From assembly GCA_009996515.1 (NCBI GenBank), contig JAACZV010000001.1:124001-188000 (forward strand): a stretch of 64,000 nucleotides of DNA, given 5' to 3'. The notes under the pieces were generated by a model. That model saw only the letters and a list, made by a program, of their open reading frames with translations. It was not told where the DNA came from and did not search any database. Numbering within the stretch: the stretch's first letter is position 1; each line of letters begins with the position of its first letter. This document shows positions 37,087 to 46,763 of this stretch, one piece after another. Made by a program: the position numbers and the translations under genes. This DNA comes from Comamonadaceae bacterium. GTDB taxonomy: Bacteria; Pseudomonadota; Gammaproteobacteria; Burkholderiales; Burkholderiaceae_C.

Positions 37087-39092
37087 GCCAGGTCGATCCC
37101 GTCCCTCCGCCAGCCTGGGCGACGGGCAGGAAGGTTGCCGCGGTCATCTTCAGCCTGCTCGCGTATGCAGCATTGATCGTCGCTGCCCTGTACCTCGCCG
37201 GCGCACTGTTCCTGGTGCTGATCAAGGTCAGCCCGGCGCAGGCACGCATCTTCAGCGTCGTCGAGTACTGGCAGCTGTGCTGGGATCATCCGCGGCTGCG
37301 CAGGCCGCTGGTGCTGGCCAGTGGTGCGTCAGCCGGCGGCCTGCTGGTCATCCTGCCGGCGGCGCTGATCGTGGCAGCCCGCCCCCGCCGCTCGTTGCAT
37401 GGTGCCGCACGATTTGCGACCGCAGCAGAGATTGATCGCGCGGGCCTGACCCGAACCGCCGACGGGCCGGGCATCCTGGTAGGCCGCCACCACGGCAGGT
37501 TCCTTTCGCTGACCGGCCAGCTGTCCGTGATGCTGTCGGCGCCCACCCGCAGCGGCAAGGGTGTCGGCGTGGTCATACCGAACATGCTGAACTGGCCCGA
37601 CTCCGTCGTCGCGCTCGATATCAAGCGAGAGATCTACGACATCACGGCCGGCTACCGCGCCGCGCACGGCCAGGCAGTGTTCGCCTTTGCGCCCTTCGAT
37701 GAGACAGCCCGAAGCCATCGTTGGAACCCGCTGTCATCCGTTCGCACCGACGAACTGCATCGTGTAGGAGACCTGCTGGCAATCGGTCAGATCCTCTTCC
37801 CCAGCGATACCGGAGGAACCTCCTCCGAGAGCTTCTTCAACGATTCGGCTCGCAATCTCTTCTTGGGACTTGGCCTCCTGCTGCTGGAGTCACCTGACCT
37901 GCCACGCACCATCGGCGAGATCCTGAGGCAGGCATCCGGCAAGGGACAGTCCACGAAGGATCATCTCAACGGCGAGATCAGCCGGCGACGGGAGGAAGGA
38001 CGTCCGCTGAGCGACGAGTGCACGGATGCACTGCAGCGACTGTTGTCCAACTCGGACAACACGTTGTCCAGCATCGTCGCGACGCTCAACGCGCCGCTGA
38101 TCGTCTTCGCCGACGCCATCGTCGATGCCGCCACCAGCGCCGACGACTTCCGCTTGGAGGACGTTCGGCGGCAGCGCATGTCGGTCTACGTGTGCATCCC
38201 ACCCAACCGGCTCGCGAATGCGCGACCGCTGCTGAACTTGTTCTTCTCGCAGCTTGTCATCCTCAACACGCGGCACCTGCCTGAGCAGGACCCCACGCTC
38301 AAGCACCAGTGCCTGATCGTCAACGACGAGTTCACGTCCATGGGCCGGGTCAGCGTGATCACGAGCGCGGCCGCGTTCCTGGCCGGCTACAACCTGCGTT
38401 TGCTGACGGTCGTTCAGGCCATGTCCCAGCTGGACGCCGTCTACGGCGAGAAGGACGCACGCACCTTTGCCACGAACCACGGCCTACAGATCCTGTACGC
38501 CCCTCGCGAGCAGCGCGATGCCGACGAGTACAGCGCCATGCTCGGGCACTTCACCGAGCGCGCCACATCGCACGGTCGCAGCCGATCCTTCAGCACACAC
38601 AGCAGCAGCTCCGTCAGCCGCAACGAGAGCGACCAGCGGCGCGCCCTGCTCCTGCCCCAGGAGTTCAAGGAACTGGGCAGCGAACGCCTCGTGCTGATCC
38701 TGGAGAACTGCAAGCCCATCCTGGGCGAGAAGATCCGCTACTACAGCGACAAGGCCTTCCGCGCCCGGCTGCTGCCTGCGCCCGCTGTGCCGCGGATGAA
38801 CATGGACCTGCACCTGGCCAAGGTCCAACAGCGCTGGCGCTACGCGGACGATCTCGCCCCCGATGAGGGCATCGAGATCGAGGCATTGGCGTACGACCTG
38901 TCGCAGCTGCCTGAGCGGCTCGACGGGCCTTCGGAGCAACTGGCTGAGACCCTGCTGAACTTCTTCACCGCCTCCACGCCATCCATCGGCGGCGAGATCG
39001 AACCTGTGGCCGATGACGACGGCGTGCTGATTGCACAGACCGAGTCAGACCGGGAGCCGGTCCAGCGCTCGCTGGAACTCATCACCCACTGA
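37083..39092 (+). CDS. virD4: VirD4 type IV coupling protein
   Basis: A 669-residue coupling ATPase. It has two N-terminal membrane segments (AAVIFSLLAYAALIVAALYLAGALFL and around ASAGGLLVILPAALIVAA), then the GAARFAT pattern, Walker A SAPTRSGKGVGVVIPN (near residue 155), the LDIKREIYDITAGYR segment and Walker B LIVNDEFTSMG. It brings the relaxase-DNA complex to the T4SS channel. The C-terminal acidic tail may recognise the relaxosome. Confidence 0.95.
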   Translation: MSQVDPVPPPAWATGRKVAAVIFSLLAYAALIVAALYLAGALFLVLIKVSPAQARIFSVVEYWQLCWDHPRLRRPLVLASGASAGGLLVILPAALIVAARPRRSLHGAARFATAAEIDRAGLTRTADGPGILVGRHHGRFLSLTGQLSVMLSAPTRSGKGVGVVIPNMLNWPDSVVALDIKREIYDITAGYRAAHGQAVFAFAPFDETARSHRWNPLSSVRTDELHRVGDLLAIGQILFPSDTGGTSSESFFNDSARNLFLGLGLLLLESPDLPRTIGEILRQASGKGQSTKDHLNGEISRRREEGRPLSDECTDALQRLLSNSDNTLSSIVATLNAPLIVFADAIVDAATSADDFRLEDVRRQRMSVYVCIPPNRLANARPLLNLFFSQLVILNTRHLPEQDPTLKHQCLIVNDEFTSMGRVSVITSAAAFLAGYNLRLLTVVQAMSQLDAVYGEKDARTFATNHGLQILYAPREQRDADEYSAMLGHFTERATSHGRSRSFSTHSSSSVSRNESDQRRALLLPQEFKELGSERLVLILENCKPILGEKIRYYSDKAFRARLLPAPAVPRMNMDLHLAKVQQRWRYADDLAPDEGIEIEALAYDLSQLPERLDGPSEQLAETLLNFFTASTPSIGGEIEPVADDDGVLIAQTESDREPVQRSLELITH

Positions 39093-39105
39093 CGGGAGCC
39101 GCGCC

Positions 39106-39747
39106 ATGCGCACCATCACTCTCCTGACCCCATTTCTCGTCACGCTGACGATGTTGGCTTCCTGCAGTTCGCCGCCCAAGCCGCCCTCGGTGGACGGCAC
39201 CCACAGGCGGCCAGCGAACTCAGCGACGGCCATCGAACTGCAGGTCTGCAAGCATGACCTTCAGAACACGCACCTGCTGGCTGCTGAATCCGCGCGCCAT
39301 ATGGACGCCACAGCAGCGACGCTTGCCAGCATCGCGGCTCGCCAGCGGGCGCTGTCCAACCTTCAGCCTCGGGAACGGCCGCCGACACAGGGCAATGCGG
39401 TGTTCACCGTCCGCTTCGACTTTGGCAGCACGCGCGTCGACATCGCAACCGACACGGCACAGGTGCTCATCGCCGAAGCGAGGTCGGCGCCGCTCGTCAT
39501 GCTGCGGGGACGAACCGACGGGGTGGCCGACACCCTTGCAGAGAGTCGCATCGCCCGAGAGCGTGCCAACGCCGTGCGCGCCTTCCTCGTTGCGGCGGGC
39601 ATCAATGCCTCACGCATCCGCGCAACCTACCAGCCGGCGGGCGACCACACGGCCGACAACGACAGCAGCGACGGACAGGCGCTGAACCGACGTGTCGAGA
39701 TCGAGATCTATCGCGCAGCGCCGGTGGCGCTGATTGCGAGCAACTGA
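39106..39747 (+). CDS. OmpA-domain lipoprotein of the T4SS operon
   Basis: A 213-residue protein. The signal ends in a lipobox LASC (Cys22-23), and a C-terminal OmpA-like domain follows (FTVRFDFGSTRVDIATDTAQVL, then LRGRTDGVADTLAESRIARERANAVRAFL and LNRRVEIEIY), which would bind peptidoglycan. As the only lipoprotein in the operon it may anchor the apparatus or take the VirB7 place, though VirB7 is much smaller. The ATG at 39106 follows a GGGAGCC ribosome binding site, 13 bp after the virD4 stop. Confidence 0.88.
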   Translation: MRTITLLTPFLVTLTMLASCSSPPKPPSVDGTHRRPANSATAIELQVCKHDLQNTHLLAAESARHMDATAATLASIAARQRALSNLQPRERPPTQGNAVFTVRFDFGSTRVDIATDTAQVLIAEARSAPLVMLRGRTDGVADTLAESRIARERANAVRAFLVAAGINASRIRATYQPAGDHTADNDSSDGQALNRRVEIEIYRAAPVALIASN

Positions 39748-39765
39748 CTGACCCAGGAGATCGCC

Positions 39766-40902
39766 ATGGAAGCAGGCACCGCACCAGGCCGGCAAGCTGG
39801 CCCGACAGCTCAGGGAATGGGTGGCACCGTCGAACCCGCCAACCGTGCCGCCGTCGCCAAGGAGAAGTTCCAGGCGCCGAAGGAGAGCCAAGGCGAGCGG
39901 TTCGAACTGCGCGACCCGTTCGCGGAAGTGACCTACCGGGCGAAGACGATGGCCGAGATGATCACCAAGGCTGACGAACTGGGCAGCAGCCGCTTTGCCG
40001 TAATCGCGGAAGACGGAAAGCGCACGCCTTTGGTCAAGGTGGGCAATCAGTGGCAGCGCGAGGATCAGTTGCCCGCGAGAACGGAGCGGCCTCTTGACCC
40101 CGGCCCGGCGCAGGGTGACCTCGCCGACACGCCAACGAGTCACTCGAAAGCGTCCAAGCAGCCGGAGCAGGTCGATGCGAAGGCACTCGCCAAGATCGAG
40201 TCGGACGCGGAACGTGCGGCGCTGGTGGCCAGGCTGGAGACGGCGCTCAAGGACCGCTACATCATCAAGCAGGCGCCGGTCAGCGTCGGCGACGTCAAGA
40301 TTGGCCACACCGAATACCGTTTCCGGGGTGACACCTCGCGTGTCGCCTTCACCGAGTCCACGTTCCGGCTGGCAACCGACACGAACAGCCCATCGGTTGC
40401 GCGTTCCATGGTCGACGTGGCCCAAACGCGCAACTGGAAGGGGTTGCGCGTGACCGGCAGCGAGGACTTCCGGCGCCTTGTTTGGCTGGAAGCATCGGTT
40501 CGGGGCGTGAAGGCAATCGGCTACGAGCCCAACCCTGCTGATCTCGATGTCCTTCGCCGCGAGCAACAGGCCCGACAGAGCAACCGCATCGAGCCGACGC
40601 CCGGGCACAGCGCGAGGGCGGGTAGCGGCAGCGCCGAGAAGTCGTCTGTTCGCGGCGGCGGCGGCCGCAAGACCGTCGTCGCAGCCATCGAAGCCATCCT
40701 CGTCGCGAAGCGCGTTCCTGAAGCCCAGCGCAACGCCGTCCTGGCCGCAGCCACTGAGAAGCTGGCACAACGAACGCGAGCCGGTCTGGATGCCAAGGTG
40801 AAGGTCTACGACAAGGCGGCATCGCCGCAGCGCGCGCCGGTCGCTCCGACGCCGGAGCAAAGCCGGTCGCGAGACCGCACAGTTCCCAGCCATGCAAGGT
40901 GA
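39766..40902 (+). CDS. stand-alone LPD7-domain conjugation protein
   Basis: A 378-residue protein. The middle part (about 135-265) has the LPD7 pattern: LKDRYIIKQAPVSVGDVKIGHTEYRFRGD, FTESTFRLATDT, then WKGLRVTGSEDFRRLVWLEASVRGVKAIGYEPN. LPD7 is usually the tail of large relaxases such as TraI-type proteins; here it is separate and the relaxase at 52315 is short. The ends are basic and low in complexity. It probably binds DNA or relaxase at the coupling-protein stage; this is inference. Confidence 0.72.
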   Translation: MEAGTAPGRQAGPTAQGMGGTVEPANRAAVAKEKFQAPKESQGERFELRDPFAEVTYRAKTMAEMITKADELGSSRFAVIAEDGKRTPLVKVGNQWQREDQLPARTERPLDPGPAQGDLADTPTSHSKASKQPEQVDAKALAKIESDAERAALVARLETALKDRYIIKQAPVSVGDVKIGHTEYRFRGDTSRVAFTESTFRLATDTNSPSVARSMVDVAQTRNWKGLRVTGSEDFRRLVWLEASVRGVKAIGYEPNPADLDVLRREQQARQSNRIEPTPGHSARAGSGSAEKSSVRGGGGRKTVVAAIEAILVAKRVPEAQRNAVLAAATEKLAQRTRAGLDAKVKVYDKAASPQRAPVAPTPEQSRSRDRTVPSHAR

Positions 40903-42124
40903 CACCATCATGGATGGCGATCACGACGCCGAGGGCCAGGCGGTCTATGAGATTGGGGGCCAGCAATATGACCTGACGACGCCAGGTTTTGCGGAGGCCA
41001 TGGCCCGTGCACACGCCATGCAGCAGCGTCCGCGCTGCATGTGCATGCGCGGCGGCATTGAAACCTACGTGGCGAGGCTCAGCGGCGGATACGTCGTGAA
41101 GCGCATGCCGGACACAGGAGATCAGCACGCACCGTCCTGTCCCCACTTCGAGGTCGCGGTAGATGCCTCAGGTCTGAGGTCGCTTCTAGGAACCGCGATC
41201 CGCGAGGATCCAGTGACAGGCCTGACGGCTCTGAAACTGGACTTCAGCTTATCGCGTTCGCCACAACGGCTCGCGTCCGGACACACGTCAGTGCACGCTC
41301 CATCAACGACGCCCAGCTGCCCTCGCCTTTCGCTGCGCGGGCTGCTGCTCTACCTGTGGGAACAGGCTGGGTTGACACGGTGGCAGCCTGGCTTCGCGGG
41401 CAAGCGGCCATGGGCGACGGTGCGCCGACGACTGCTGCAGGCAGCCGGCAACAAGATCGTTGGCAGACTCCCGTTGCTGGACCGGCTGTTCGTGCCGGAG
41501 CCGTTCACGGCGGAGCAGCGCGAAGCATTGGAGCGTCGGCGAGCAGCCTTCTGGGCGATGGCTACTCCCAACTCAGCCAGCTCCGGCCAGCGTCTTCTGC
41601 TGATCGGGGAGCTGAAGGAAATCGCGCCCGCACGTTGCGGATTCAGGGCAATCGTTAAGCACATGCCAGACCAGGCCTTCGTCATCGACGAGCATCTCTA
41701 CAGCCGAATCACACGTCGCTTGCAGCCGGAACTTTCCCTCTGGAACGCGGGAGATGACATCCGTATGATATTGATCGGGACCTTCAGCATCGGCGCATCT
41801 GGAGTTCCCACCCTTGTCGAACTGGCCCTCACGCCCACGACCCGCGAGTGGATACCAGTCAAGGACGCATTCGAGCAGCACCTCGTTGAGCGCCTTGTTG
41901 CCGAGGAGCGCAGTTTTCTAAAGAACGCACATCTCGATCCACGAATGCCAGTGCGACCTCCCTGCGCCGTGCTCATCGACTGTCCGAGGACGGAACCTGA
42001 GCTACTCGTGATCGCCAACGCCGATCAGGCCAGGAGCGCCGGTTCACCAGGGAGACTTGCGGCCGAGACCAGATGGACGTGGTGCGTAGCTGATGGCCCC
42101 ATGCCAGCACTCCCTCGGCATTGA
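40892..42124 (+). CDS. DUF1173-family protein
   Basis: A 410-residue protein. The N-terminal part has RPRCMCMRGGIETYVARLSGGYVVKRMPDTGDQHAPSCPHF, the DUF1173 hallmark with CxC, a conserved RMP.TG..H and a further Cys, suggesting a metal or redox site. The family is found in conjugative elements of proteobacteria and its function is not known. It overlaps the LPD7 gene by 11 bp; the start may be ATG 40892 or 40910. It is the last gene of the transfer operon. Confidence 0.72.
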   Translation: MQGDTIMDGDHDAEGQAVYEIGGQQYDLTTPGFAEAMARAHAMQQRPRCMCMRGGIETYVARLSGGYVVKRMPDTGDQHAPSCPHFEVAVDASGLRSLLGTAIREDPVTGLTALKLDFSLSRSPQRLASGHTSVHAPSTTPSCPRLSLRGLLLYLWEQAGLTRWQPGFAGKRPWATVRRRLLQAAGNKIVGRLPLLDRLFVPEPFTAEQREALERRRAAFWAMATPNSASSGQRLLLIGELKEIAPARCGFRAIVKHMPDQAFVIDEHLYSRITRRLQPELSLWNAGDDIRMILIGTFSIGASGVPTLVELALTPTTREWIPVKDAFEQHLVERLVAEERSFLKNAHLDPRMPVRPPCAVLIDCPRTEPELLVIANADQARSAGSPGRLAAETRWTWCVADGPMPALPRH

Positions 42125-42413
42125 CCCGGTGTTTCGCGTGCTGACCGGCTGCATTTCAGCGGTCGCTCTCAGTGGCTGCCGTCAGGCCTACTCACACAGT
42201 CTCCTATCAGGAAGGGGTTGGACGCTGGGGACGGTGTCTTTCGGAGCCCGGCTCACCTAGAAGCACATATGCATCAAGATCTCGAACCGACGACATCGCA
42301 GCAGACTCGCTACGTCGATCCTTGGAGTAGAAAGTGGCAGTTCGCAGTACCGGAACTAGGTCAAGCATGCAGATATCAAGCCGTTTTCTAGTTCCGAGAA
42401 TGAAAGAGGGCAC
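42125..42413. other. boundary between transfer operon and cargo, with inverted repeat
   Basis: About 290 bp without a gene. CGGAACTAG (42351-42359) and CTAGTTCCG (42388-42396) form a perfect 9-bp inverted repeat with a 28-nt centre, 18 bp beyond the stop of the 748-residue gene. It may end that operon's transcript or be a trace of cargo insertion. Confidence 0.4.
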
Positions 42414-44660
42414 TCAGAACGGCAACTGTGGCTTGGCTTCGGTCTTGTCCAAGGGACGGAGAAGAAACGCGATGACCTCTCTGAGGGTCGCTGAGCAAGC
42501 CAAGGACCTTGCCGTATCTACGACTTCCTTCTCGTGCTGCTCTTCAAGCAGCAGGCGTTGAAGGGCGATGGCCATCAGAAACTCAAGAGCCCCCTCCCCC
42601 GCAGGCTCATGAATTCTCTTGAGCATGCGCAGCAGGATGGCACGCATGCGGCTACTCGCCGCGTTGTCCATCCGGTAGTCGAGCTCAGATGAGAAAGCAT
42701 TGCGAAGCAACGCCGCCTGGATCACACCGTCATTGAACCGCGCAAAGTTCTCTGGGTCGAGAAGTACGTGACGGAAGCTTGATGAGCCCAGCCGCCTGTC
42801 GGCGTCGACATCTTTGTCCTCTCTAGCTCGCTGCAGCAGCAGACCGACCGTCCCGAGCACGTTTGCTTGATGCGCACCTGCCTTGTACTCCTTGCCGGCC
42901 CAGTATGCATAGCCTGGCCGGAGTTCCAATGCCCCGACTGCATGGTCACCCCATGGCAGCAGTGCGCTCGCACCTATAGGCTGATTCTGACCGAGGAGTC
43001 TGGCCCGGTTCTTGAGCGGCGCTGGAATCTGGGAATGATCGAACGAGGGGTCGTAGTACGTCTGCACCTCGTCACTAAAGCTTCGTCCCAACTGCAAACC
43101 AATCGCGAGCTTTTTGTACGCGGTGAACTCGTGCTTCACCGGTTTGGCGTGTTCCAGATTCGGACCCAGCGTCTTGGTTTCTTCCCGAGTCTCGGTGACT
43201 TGGATGCCGACGACGTAAAGGCGCGGCCCCTCATGCAGGTCTCTAAGTGCTCGGCTGGTTTCCAGCAGCTGCGAGCCTTTTCCGATGACGGCAGCGCACA
43301 CCAACACGCCATCAGCCTTGTTGAGGCTCAATGATTCGACCTCGGAGGCGGGCTTGACGCGCAGGTCGAGCTTCGGAAACTGCTCCGCGCACAGTTTCTG
43401 GATCAGCCCCGCCAATTCCCGCGAAGCCGGGTCGTCCTGGTGCAGGATGACCCGAGTTGCGGCACGGACCCGCAGTCGCAACTGGCTTCCCAGCCACTTC
43501 TGGAATTCTGCGTCCTTGACCAGGGCGTGCCCGTCAACGTAGAGAGCCCGGGGCGGCGCGGACGGAACCGGCGGACGGCGCCATGCGTCGAAGACCCCTG
43601 CCCCTGCCAAGTCGCGAAGGATGTCGGTCTCGCTGGTCTTATGGTGAACCTCCGAAAGAAGAACCTTCTTCGCGGGCTCCGGCTGCGGCAGGAAGTTCTC
43701 CCCATCCATCACGATGCAAAGCTGCGGCGGTCCCTTGGACTGCGTGCGCTTTGGTCGCTCAATCGCAAAGAGTGCCCCCTCTTCATACTGCGTGACCGGC
43801 AGCGCCGTTAGCAGCGTCACCACATCTTCCGCGTTCGCCCTCTTTCCTTGGACCCAGCGCTGATGCATCGACATGGACGTCGACGCAGAAACGATGCAGA
43901 TGGCAGAGCGCGGCGGCGGACGATCGACCTTGTCGATGCCGCCGTACGAATGGAAGCTCTCGACCGTCAGGTACGTTGGGACCGACCGCCCCAACGAAAT
44001 GAGTTCCTTCAATGCGTAGGCCACCGGCGCTATAGCCATCGTGTCGATGAACAGAAAGCGAAGCTCGCCCGTCAGATTGAGGCGTTTGGGCCCGAGCTTG
44101 CGCAACAGAGCGAAACCAACGAATCCGACAGCTGCAGAGCTGCTCAAAGCGACATCGGGCTTCAGGAAGAACTCTTCACGCTTACCTGAGGGTTTCTGGT
44201 ACGCATAGCCAGCCGGTGCGGACAGCACGACTGCCTCCGGCTTGAAGAGCGATGCAAGTCCGGTCGTGATGACGTCCTGCAGCTGATTCTTTAGCAGATC
44301 GCCGAATGCGGTGGCGACGCTGCGGTTGGCGGTCTCAAGCCGCCGCACGGTCACCCTTCCAGACTTCACGTCGAACCCTGCCGTCAGTAGGCTGGCGCGG
44401 CCGCGGAACCGCGTCCACTCGTTCTTGGCGCTGTCACCCGTCAGCGCGTGCTCTAGCTCCTCCGCCTGATCCACATGGACGATGGCCACGACATCGGGCT
44501 GGACGGGACGTTTCGACAAAGACAGGAGCAGTTCGTCCATAGCGCCGTCCACCAATGGTCCCGGCGGCTTATAGACCACGGCCATCTGTGGGCAGTACTC
44601 GTTGTCTCTCTCCAGAGCGTGCTGAAAGACGAAGAATGCGTTGGCGCCAAGCATCGTCAA
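42414..44660 (-). CDS. large protein with phosphoribosyltransferase-like region, partner of GHKL ATPase
   Basis: A 748-residue protein. Residues about 140-270 read like a diverged phosphoribosyltransferase fold: VVLSAPAGYAYQKPSGKREE, then SSSAAVGFVGFALLRK, then LRFLFIDTMAIAPVAYALKEL in the place of the PRPP loop, then VPTYLTVESFHSYGG. The N-terminal 130 residues and the long C-terminal part (DGENFLPQPEP, YVDGHALVKD, DGVLVCAAVIGKGSQLLETSRAL) have no domain I can name. It follows the GHKL gene with a 4-bp ATGA overlap, so the two are a unit. No signal peptide or membrane segment is present. I infer a role in a two-gene conflict or defence system. Confidence 0.55.
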   Translation of the reverse strand: MTMLGANAFFVFQHALERDNEYCPQMAVVYKPPGPLVDGAMDELLLSLSKRPVQPDVVAIVHVDQAEELEHALTGDSAKNEWTRFRGRASLLTAGFDVKSGRVTVRRLETANRSVATAFGDLLKNQLQDVITTGLASLFKPEAVVLSAPAGYAYQKPSGKREEFFLKPDVALSSSAAVGFVGFALLRKLGPKRLNLTGELRFLFIDTMAIAPVAYALKELISLGRSVPTYLTVESFHSYGGIDKVDRPPPRSAICIVSASTSMSMHQRWVQGKRANAEDVVTLLTALPVTQYEEGALFAIERPKRTQSKGPPQLCIVMDGENFLPQPEPAKKVLLSEVHHKTSETDILRDLAGAGVFDAWRRPPVPSAPPRALYVDGHALVKDAEFQKWLGSQLRLRVRAATRVILHQDDPASRELAGLIQKLCAEQFPKLDLRVKPASEVESLSLNKADGVLVCAAVIGKGSQLLETSRALRDLHEGPRLYVVGIQVTETREETKTLGPNLEHAKPVKHEFTAYKKLAIGLQLGRSFSDEVQTYYDPSFDHSQIPAPLKNRARLLGQNQPIGASALLPWGDHAVGALELRPGYAYWAGKEYKAGAHQANVLGTVGLLLQRAREDKDVDADRRLGSSSFRHVLLDPENFARFNDGVIQAALLRNAFSSELDYRMDNAASSRMRAILLRMLKRIHEPAGEGALEFLMAIALQRLLLEEQHEKEVVDTARSLACSATLREVIAFLLRPLDKTEAKPQLPF

Positions 44661-45856
44661 CTCACTCTGAAGCAGACGGTGTAGCCAGTTCCAGCGATCT
44701 GAGGCGCTGCTTGACCTTTAGGGCGCCGAGGCTTGGGCACGAAATTCGATTGGGCAACGCCCGTCGAAAAGTCCTGGTACAGGCTCATCCGGCCGGTGCG
44801 AAGAGTCATGAACGCATTGAGTTTTCCCATCGCACTGACCGCCGTTGAGAGGCCTACACCCGCACTCTGGACCGACTTCGTGGTCGCATGTTTTTCGAAG
44901 CACTCGCGCACGGCGGCAAGCTCATCAGCGACGCCGAAATCAGCGTAGCTTCGGGCGCCGCTCTTCTTCGAGAGCCATCTCAGCCCCATGCCTGGGCCGG
45001 TGTCAAAAACGCTCAGCTCAATGAAGCGGATAGGTTTTCCGATGCCAGCTTCCTTCGGCGCCTCTTCAGCACCCGGCTGCACTTTTCCCTGCCCCCTTAC
45101 CACGGTGGACTTTGTGAGATAGCTTTTCAGCGGAACATCGTCACCAGCGAGATCAATCAACTCTTTGGGGTGGTTGACCGACGTCAGCTTGACCGAAATG
45201 CCACGAACGCCTGCCTCGTATCGCTTCCCTGACACGTCGTAAGCACCATGCTGGTCTGTGTTCAGAAAAAGCTGATAGACAAGGGAGCTGAGCAGTCCCA
45301 ATTGAACGCCGTCTAGCTGGCCGGGGAGACCGCCGCTCATCGTTTGAAGAAGGTTCTTCAACAGATCTAGAAACTCTGAAATGCCACGCACTGTGTCCGG
45401 CCCGCTCTTCGAATAGAGCGGGTTCAGGAATTCGCTGCGTGCGCCGGCGAAGCAGACCAACGCCACGGCTTGACCTCGAACTGTTGAGCGCAGGTCACCG
45501 CCGTCCATGGCCTTCACCATGGGCGCTACAGCCCGCAGAGCCTCAAATCGGCTCTGAGTTACCTGGCCAGACTCCACCCTTTCAGCGAAGTACAGCGCGG
45601 TCATACCAGGCAGCGTTCTGGCGAAACGATTCTGAGTATCTACAGAGGTGCCGTAGGGATGCGCCAACTGGATGACCCGGTGGGTCTGACCCTGGGCCCA
45701 CGTCGCGATCGCCTGCACTGCCTGGGGCGCCGCCCCAAGTGCGCCGCCATGGCTTAGCTTCACTGGCATCCAAAGAGGCTGTTGCCCTCCTTGTTCCAAG
45801 GACAGGAGGAACTCATCGATATGCGCCGGCAATGCGTTTGTCGGGAACTTCAGCAC
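44657..45856 (-). CDS. GHKL (HSP90/MutL-type) ATPase
   Basis: A 399-residue protein with Bergerat-fold motifs in order: N box YQLFLNTDQHGAY (Asn199), G1 box ELSVFDTGPGMGLRW (Asp285, Gly287, Gly289), G2 box SAGVGLSTAVSAMGKL (residues 331-346) and a final LRTGRMSLY strand. The first 170 residues are helical and unknown. It is the first gene of a two-gene operon with the 748-residue protein (ATGA overlap). MORC/MutL-like GHKL proteins occur in prokaryotic defence loci, which fits the surrounding cargo; the specific function is unknown. Confidence 0.68.
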   Translation of the reverse strand: MLKFPTNALPAHIDEFLLSLEQGGQQPLWMPVKLSHGGALGAAPQAVQAIATWAQGQTHRVIQLAHPYGTSVDTQNRFARTLPGMTALYFAERVESGQVTQSRFEALRAVAPMVKAMDGGDLRSTVRGQAVALVCFAGARSEFLNPLYSKSGPDTVRGISEFLDLLKNLLQTMSGGLPGQLDGVQLGLLSSLVYQLFLNTDQHGAYDVSGKRYEAGVRGISVKLTSVNHPKELIDLAGDDVPLKSYLTKSTVVRGQGKVQPGAEEAPKEAGIGKPIRFIELSVFDTGPGMGLRWLSKKSGARSYADFGVADELAAVRECFEKHATTKSVQSAGVGLSTAVSAMGKLNAFMTLRTGRMSLYQDFSTGVAQSNFVPKPRRPKGQAAPQIAGTGYTVCFRVS

Positions 45857-46455
45857 GGTTCTCTTGGCCCGCTTCGGTTAGGCGCCGCCAATGGTGGTCA
45901 GCAGCTCATGTTGGAGCCCCCGCCCTACCAGGCCGTACTACCTACTCCAAGCTCGTTCGACGTTACCACGTCACCACCACGTGGCCACTACCATGGCTAG
46001 AACCTGGCGGATCTGGGCTCAGTCCTTCAGCTCGTCTACGGGGAGAACAGTCCCTCGTTTTGACAATGCCTGGCTTTGCCAACGAAGACGCTTGAGCCGC
46101 ATTGCTCAGCGCTGCAGCGGCTGCTACCAGTCGATGCCAGAGGATCGACGCACGCTGTCTGCTGCGTAGCAGCTACCGGCAGCGCGCCGTCCAATGCCAG
46201 ACAGAATGGCCGGCATGCGGTGCGCAGCCGCAGCTGGTCCTGGTGGCGCGTGCGGTTCGCGAGGCTACCCGTTTTCGGCCGCGCACCTGGTCGGGTGCAA
46301 CCAGGTCCGCGCCACCGGCTCCCACCAGGGGGGGCGGCGCCGACGCGGTCCCGCAGGCCGGACGGACCGTGTGTCGTGGGGCGGGCACAGCGCTGGAGAC
46401 GACGGCTCCCGCCTCAGCGACGCCCGGTATAGCCGCGTGGCCGGCTGCAGCGGCC
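45857..46455. other. spacer upstream of the GHKL operon
   Basis: About 600 bp with no gene that I can support on either strand; the + strand frame at 46102-46746 is Ala/Arg-rich noise. It must hold the promoter of the GHKL operon near 45860-45950 and adjoins the helicase remnant. Confidence 0.4.
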
Positions 46456-46730
46456 TCAAGAGCGCCTGCGGGCCTTCAGCAAGGACTCGGGGACGAAGGT
46501 GAGCTTGCCCTCGCACGGGAACAAGCAACGTACAGCTTGTTGCGCGTCTCCGGGTTGATTGTGCGCAAACTGCCAGCTTGCCACGCCCGCACGTTCCCGG
46601 GATTCAGGACCACGCACACGTCGCCGTACCCAAGCATAGGGCGTTCGCACTTGTCAGTACGCGTGTTCAGGACACGCTCGATCGAGCGTTCAAGTAGGAC
46701 CGGAGTACAAAAGACCGCCGAGACTGCATG
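46456..46730 (-). pseudogene. remnant of a UvrD-family helicase C-terminus
   Basis: Reading the - strand across two frames gives GDVCVVLNPGNVRAWQAG, then NPETRNKLYVACSRAR, then after a frame change near 46515 GKLTFVPESLLKARRRS and a stop at 46456. The TRNKLYVACSRAR..L.FVPE pattern is the last helicase motif of UvrD/Rep-like enzymes. The rest of the gene is gone, and an in-frame stop lies near 46745. UvrD-like helicases are frequent parts of defence systems, so this may be a decayed system replaced by the present cargo. Confidence 0.6.
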
Positions 46731-46763
46731 CGCTCAAACACGTTGATCCAAGCGGTTTCTGAC

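Noticed and set aside
46102-46746. A 214-codon + strand frame between the GHKL and S8 genes
   Set aside because: Ala/Arg/Thr-rich composition without motifs, and it runs against the helicase remnant readable on the other strand.
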